A DNA stretch of 9,327 nucleotides, from positions 1-9,327 of the forward strand of contig JAJAYR010000244.1 of NCBI GenBank assembly GCA_026786155.1. Direction: 5' to 3'. Source of the stretch: Pyrinomonadaceae bacterium. GTDB taxonomy: Bacteria > Acidobacteriota > Blastocatellia > Pyrinomonadales > Pyrinomonadaceae. Positions 6,561 to 9,327 of the stretch are shown in pieces. The notes beneath the pieces are model-generated. The model did no database searches, was not told where the DNA came from, and saw only the letters and a program-made list of their open reading frames with translations. The position numbers were made by a program, and so were the translations under genes. How positions within the stretch are numbered: position 1 is the stretch's first letter; every line of letters starts with the position of its first letter.

Positions 6561-6690
6561 AAGCAGGTCAAAGAAAATTTGCTCCGTGTTCAGAGTCCAC
6601 GCTTGAGCGTGCCGCCGCGCTTCGCGGACGGTTTTGCAAAGGGCGTTCCGCGTTTGAACTCTGAACTTTTAAAACTTTTATTCACCTGTT
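6561..6690. mobile_element. Second MITE-like element, ends matching the one in blaR1
   Basis: Starts with AAGCAGGTCA (6561-6570), identical to bases 3621-3630, and ends with ACCTGTT (6684-6690). Read inward from the right end it has CAGGT, six bases, then AAGTTTT, with the same spacing as the right end of the first element. Length 130 versus 126. The interior differs but is again palindromic: GTTCAGAGT (6588-6596) pairs with ACTCTGAAC (6658-6666), CACGCT/AGCGTG form a hairpin at 6598-6611, and a GC-rich hairpin lies at 6612-6631. It sits between the divergent genes larB and flavin reductase and encodes no protein. Confidence 0.65.
6612..6631. repeat. GC-rich hairpin inside the second element
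   Basis: CCG and CCGCG (6612-6619) pair with CGCGG and CGG (6623-6631), with one bulged A (6628) and a three-base loop CTT. It directly follows the CACGCT-TG-AGCGTG hairpin (6598-6611), so two stems stand side by side inside the outer GTTCAGAGT/ACTCTGAAC stem, a cloverleaf-like fold. No run of T follows, so it is not a typical intrinsic terminator. Confidence 0.6.
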
Positions 6691-6736
6691 ATGTTATTTT
6701 GAAAACTTTACGGTAGAATCTCAACAAGGATATTGA

Positions 6737-7213
6737 ATGATAAGCAGAGACGAATTTCGCCACGCGCTCGGACGGTTTGCCAGCGGCGTAACGGTCATTA
6801 CGACCACCGATAAACACGGACACCGGCACGGCATCACGGTCAGCGCATTCTGTTCCGTATCGCTCGCGCCGCCGCTGATTTTGATTTGCATTGACCGGCA
6901 CACCGGCAGTCACCACGCCTTTGAAGAAAACGAATTTTTCGCCGTCAACATCCTGCGCGAAGACCAGCAGCACTATTCCGACCATTTCGCTTCACACGCG
7001 GACGACAAATTCGACGGCATCGCATTCGATGAAAACGCCAACGGCGTTCCCGTCTTAAAAGATGTTTTAGTCAATCTCGAATGCCGCCGCGTCAACGCTC
7101 ACGCCAGCGGCGACCACACGATTTTCGTCGGCGAAGTCGAACGCGCCACGGTCAGCGACGGCGACCCGCTCGTTTATTTTCACGGAACTTATCACCGACT
7201 GAAAAATTACTGA
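6737..7213 (+). CDS. Flavin reductase family protein (FMN-binding split barrel)
   Basis: 158 residues, the usual size of the short NAD(P)H:flavin oxidoreductases such as HpaC-type reductase components. Visible family features: LGRFASGVTVITT (about 11-23), the flavin-phosphate region GITVSAFCSVSLAPPLIL (32-49) with the SVSL-x-PPL strand, FAVNIL (68-73), the GDHTIFVGEV motif (125-134) and the closing LVYFHGTYHRL (145-155). Such enzymes reduce free or loosely bound FMN/FAD with NAD(P)H and supply it to a two-component monooxygenase in the cytoplasm. No oxygenase partner lies nearby, so the acceptor is unknown. The ATG at 6737 is supported by AAGGA at 6726-6730, 6 bases upstream. Heme- or flavin-binding relatives with the same fold cannot be fully excluded. 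It is convergent with the next gene, 32 bases away. Confidence 0.9.
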   Translation: MISRDEFRHALGRFASGVTVITTTDKHGHRHGITVSAFCSVSLAPPLILICIDRHTGSHHAFEENEFFAVNILREDQQHYSDHFASHADDKFDGIAFDENANGVPVLKDVLVNLECRRVNAHASGDHTIFVGEVERATVSDGDPLVYFHGTYHRLKNY

Positions 7214-7245
7214 CTCTGGAATAATTGATTTCTTAATCGAAAATT

Positions 7246-7863
7246 TTAATTCTGCGGTTTGATTTTTTCTTCGAGCCATTCGGTCAAATCGTCCACCGCT
7301 TCGATGTGAATCGGTTTGCCCTGAAAGGCTTTGACGGCAAAGATGATGAGCATCACCATCGTAACGATTTGAAAGATATTGCTTGCCGAAGACGCAAACG
7401 GCACGAAGTTGTCGGCAATGCCCAAAATCGCCGTAACGATAAAAATCCCGATGTGCGCCGCCAGCCCTTGCGCGGCGTGAAAACGCGCCTTCGTTTCGCT
7501 TTTCGGGACTAAAAGCAAAACAATCAGTCCCGCAATCAGTCCGACATAAAAAGGAATATACGGCAGCGCGGTCAAAATATTTTCCGGCAAACCGATTTTG
7601 GAAACCTTGCGCGACTTTGAATCATTTATCTCGCCGAGTTTCGCGGTTCGGAAATTGGCGGGAACATTTTGCCCGCTGAACGGCGATTGGTAATTATTAA
7701 ACTCCTGATTTTCAAATCGGCGCGTCTGCTCTTCGGTAATCGAAGGCGGCGCAAATTCGCGCGTTTCGTGATCCTGTTTCGGCAAAGCGGCAGTTTCCGC
7801 TTCACGAATTCTATCGGGAAACGTCGGGTCCAGCGGATTGGTATCGAATTTTTTCTTTGCCAT
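7246..7863 (-). CDS. DUF4870/Tic20-like membrane protein with long soluble N terminus
   Basis: 205 residues. Residues 1-92 are hydrophilic, rich in Glu, Asn, Lys and Pro and probably disordered in the cytoplasm. Residues about 96-180 hold three hydrophobic helices (about 99-119, 134-151 and 161-180). The ALPYIPFYVGLIAGL...RFHAAQGLAAHI pattern, a helix followed by the Arg-Phe-His-Ala-Ala-Gln turn, is typical of the DUF4870/Tic20-like small membrane proteins, whose function in bacteria is not established. A short amphipathic C-terminal helix (about 190-202) follows. Its last bases are 32 bp from the convergent flavin reductase gene. It follows the HNH gene on the same strand after 36 bases and could be read through from there. 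No strong Shine-Dalgarno sequence is visible before the ATG. Confidence 0.8.
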   Translation of the reverse strand: MAKKKFDTNPLDPTFPDRIREAETAALPKQDHETREFAPPSITEEQTRRFENQEFNNYQSPFSGQNVPANFRTAKLGEINDSKSRKVSKIGLPENILTALPYIPFYVGLIAGLIVLLLVPKSETKARFHAAQGLAAHIGIFIVTAILGIADNFVPFASSASNIFQIVTMVMLIIFAVKAFQGKPIHIEAVDDLTEWLEEKIKPQN

Positions 7864-7899
7864 TGTTTTGGTTTTCTACGATTTTACAGTTTATTTAGT

Positions 7900-8334
7900 T
7901 CAAGAAAAATCGTCCGGCGGATGTTTTCCGTATTTGTGCAGCACTTTTCTTTGATTAACCAACCCGTCCCGATTCAAATTCAAGGCTTCGACGGTGGCGC
8001 GTCCGACAGCGGTAATTCCGACAACTTCTGAGTAGTCGCTCGTCCAAACGAAATGTTCACTCCAAACATCAATTCGCGGGTTAAAAAGACTGACCATCTT
8101 ATCGGTCATCGCGTCCAAAAATTCGATTTTGTTTGATTTGGAAAGATTACAGCCGTGACAAGCCAACGCAAGATTTTCTAACATCGTCGCGCCGCCCTTT
8201 GATTCGGGCAAAATATGTTCGACATCAAAAGGACTGTCGGCGAATCTGGAATTTGAACGGCAATACTCGCAGAAACCTTTCGCTCTCTCGATAACATCGC
8301 GCCGGATTTCCGATGAAACTGATTTTTTATTCAT
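7900..8334 (-). CDS. HNH endonuclease
   Basis: 144 residues. The HNH zinc-finger nuclease core lies at residues about 12-63: CEYC (C22, C25), VEHILPESKGG with the metal-binding E39-H40, ENLALAC with N54, and CHGCN with C59, C62 and N63. The four cysteines make the structural zinc knuckle and the H-N-N set the catalytic site. The C-terminal half (LFNPR, W-x-EHF-x-W, GRATVEALNLNR and a GKHPP end) belongs to a recognisable subfamily of stand-alone HNH proteins common in cyanobacteria and other environmental bacteria (recalled). Its ATG overlaps the end of the upstream gene by 8 bases (8327-8334), with no clear Shine-Dalgarno sequence, so translation is probably coupled. It has no restriction-methylase or homing-intron context. 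The role is unknown: DNA defence, toxin or repair are all possible. Confidence 0.9.
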   Translation of the reverse strand: MNKKSVSSEIRRDVIERAKGFCEYCRSNSRFADSPFDVEHILPESKGGATMLENLALACHGCNLSKSNKIEFLDAMTDKMVSLFNPRIDVWSEHFVWTSDYSEVVGITAVGRATVEALNLNRDGLVNQRKVLHKYGKHPPDDFS

Positions 8335-8722
8335 CGTTAGGAATTTTCATTTCAAAAAAATCCATTACCTGTTCGAGAGATTCCCCGCGCAAATCGGCAA
8401 GTTCGCCGATATATTTCAAGCGTTCGACATTTAACATTTCAAACTCGCTGCTCAACACCAACAGTTCCTCATATTCGCTTTTCTCTATGTTTTCATCTTG
8501 AAATTTTGCGTAAAGTTGATTATATCTTCGACGTTTTTCGGAGGAAAAAATGTTATTTATGCGATGCAGCAAATCGGCTTCGGCAGGCGAAACGGATTTT
8601 TTCGATTGTCCGTTTCGCCTTAATTTTGTTGCCTTTTCGACGAACCGATTAAACTCACCTTCGGGCATTTGCGCGACGGCGTTCAAGAGATTTTCGGTTG
8701 TAACTTCAAGTTGAACTGACAT
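8327..8722 (-). CDS. Small helical protein partnered with the HNH endonuclease
   Basis: 131 residues, almost entirely helical and charged, with no signal peptide or membrane helix. The N terminus (MSVQLEVTTENLLNAVAQMPEGEFNRFVEKATKLR) forms one unit. The centre (about 45-75, LLHRINNIFSSEKRRRYNQLYAKFQD) and C-terminal half (EYEELLVLSSEFEMLNVERLKYIGELADLRGESLEQVMDFF) form a probable coiled coil. A closely similar layout is recalled from short proteins encoded just before HNH genes in cyanobacteria, where they are annotated as hypothetical. GGAG lies 9 bases before the ATG. It is the first gene of a tight two-gene unit, overlapping the nuclease start by 8 bases. It may bind, inhibit or target the nuclease, but nothing in the sequence proves any of these. 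Confidence 0.82.
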   Translation of the reverse strand: MSVQLEVTTENLLNAVAQMPEGEFNRFVEKATKLRRNGQSKKSVSPAEADLLHRINNIFSSEKRRRYNQLYAKFQDENIEKSEYEELLVLSSEFEMLNVERLKYIGELADLRGESLEQVMDFFEMKIPNDE

Positions 8723-8774
8723 CTTTATTTTCTCCGTTATTGTGAGAGGTTACAGCTTCTTTCGATATAAAACA

Positions 8775-9044
8775 TTATCTAAAAAGTTCCAACGGCTGCG
8801 GTTTATTATTTCGGGACAGAATAAGCAGTGGAAGAACAATCGAAAGCAAAGTTAGTCCGATGCCGGAATATGCAAATAAGTCAGCCCACATCAAAACATC
8901 GGTATTCGCACATTTCGTTGTTATAACGCAGACGTTCCGACAATCGGATTTTCCATCCAACACCCAACTGAGCATATAGAAACTCCCGAACGCAAAATGG
9001 AGCGGCAAGTAAAAAGCTATCAATAATCTCCAGCCGATTTTCAT
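8775..9044 (-). CDS. Small two-helix membrane protein, unknown function
   Basis: 89 residues, not recognised. Hydrophobic helices lie at about 6-29 and 57-77. They flank a ~27-residue loop with three cysteines (C35, C39, C45), which would be outside the membrane if both termini are cytoplasmic and could be disulfide-bonded or bind metal. The C terminus has a basic-polar tail. AAGG lies 4 bases before the ATG. It starts 35 bases after aspS on the same strand, so it may be cotranscribed with it. The 52-base gap to the next gene shows no terminator. Its membrane pattern supports a real gene, but its short length and lack of a known family make this tentative. Confidence 0.55.
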   Translation of the reverse strand: MKIGWRLLIAFYLPLHFAFGSFYMLSWVLDGKSDCRNVCVITTKCANTDVLMWADLFAYSGIGLTLLSIVLPLLILSRNNKPQPLELFR

Positions 9045-9079
9045 AAAACCTTACAGCAAGAATAACGCTTGACCGAGAT

Positions 9080-9327
9080 TTATTCAACGATTTTTATTCC
9101 CAATTCATTCAATTGCGAAACGTCAACACTGCCCGGCGAATCCATCATTAAATCCTGCGCCGACGCGGTTTTCGGGAAGGCAACGACATCGCGGATGTTT
9201 TCGGTTTCCTGTAAAAGCATCGTCAAACGCTCGATTCCGGGGGCGAAACCGCCGTGCGGCGGCGTTCCGTATTCGAGGGCTTCGAGGAAAAAACCGAATC
9301 GTTCCCGCGCTTTTTCCGGCGTTAAAC
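9080..9327 (-). CDS. aspS: Aspartyl-tRNA synthetase, C-terminal end (partial, cut by window edge)
   Basis: The last 81 residues and TAA stop of a class II aminoacyl-tRNA synthetase. Motif 3 of the catalytic core is clear: GTPPHGGFAPGIERLTMLL, where the arginine binds ATP. It is followed by the AspS-specific continuation ENIRDVVAFPKTASAQDLMMDSP. The first alanine of FAPG and the IERL in place of the more usual GLDRL are mild variants. The enzyme charges tRNA-Asp (or tRNA-Asp and tRNA-Asn in non-discriminating forms, which cannot be decided from this part). About 19 further residues after the family's usual end (VDVSQLNELGIKIVE) form a C-terminal tail common in bacterial-type AspS. Confidence 0.94.
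   Translation of the reverse strand, partial: LTPEKARERFGFFLEALEYGTPPHGGFAPGIERLTMLLQETENIRDVVAFPKTASAQDLMMDSPGSVDVSQLNELGIKIVE

Noticed and set aside
6699..6719. Promoter TTGAAA ... TAGAAT before the flavin reductase gene
   Set aside because: The spacing between the boxes is only 9 bases. TAGAAT may still be a -10 box, but no good -35 stands at 16-18 bases.
7214..7245. Bidirectional terminator between the flavin reductase and the DUF4870-like gene
   Set aside because: The sequence is AT-rich with short AAAATTTT symmetry but forms no stable GC stem.

Overview
The window looks like a chromosomal segment of an Acidobacteriota bacterium, most likely of the Blastocatellia/Pyrinomonadaceae type. 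This is an inference from gene content. The clues are an ECF sigma factor end followed by a large TPR-bearing serine/threonine kinase, a BlaI/M56-peptidase pair whose sensor domain is a polysaccharide-deacetylase relative, moderate GC with A-rich lysine/asparagine codon use, and intergenic palindromic repeats.

Layout. 2-112 (+) is the 3' end of an ECF-type sigma factor gene. 215-2905 (+) is a membrane-anchored protein kinase with a C-terminal TPR region. 2984-3034 carries a good sigma-70-type promoter overlapped by a perfect dyad (TACGAAA/TTTCGTA), followed by a BlaI-family repressor gene (3041-3430) that overlaps, by ATGA, a BlaR1-type receptor gene. The receptor frame (3427-5592) is broken. 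A 126-bp palindromic mobile-element-like insertion (about 3619-3748) adds two in-frame stops, and a further nonsense codon lies at 3928-3930. The rest of the receptor stays open: M56 zinc peptidase, membrane helix, and a NodB-like domain that has lost most of its catalytic residues. 5596-5731 is a long imperfect inverted repeat that supplies the last ~22 codons of the convergent larB gene (5665-6486, -). 6561-6690 is a second element whose ends match those of the insertion in the receptor gene. 6737-7213 (+) is a flavin reductase. From 7246 to the right edge all genes run on the minus strand. Reading from the right edge they are the 3' end of aspS, a small two-helix membrane protein, a helical protein that overlaps an HNH endonuclease by 8 bases, and a DUF4870-like membrane protein.

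How the genes relate. The sigma factor and kinase form a common acidobacterial signalling neighbourhood. The BlaI/BlaR1 pair would be a cell-envelope stress switch in which the receptor's peptidase relieves repression by BlaI. Here the receptor is probably inactivated or split, which should leave BlaI repressing constitutively unless a paralogue signals. LarB (nickel-pincer cofactor synthesis), the flavin reductase and AspS are metabolic or housekeeping genes without functional links visible here. The HNH gene and its partner are the most likely undescribed functional module. The paired-end repeat family, one copy of which disrupts the receptor, is the most interesting structural signal.
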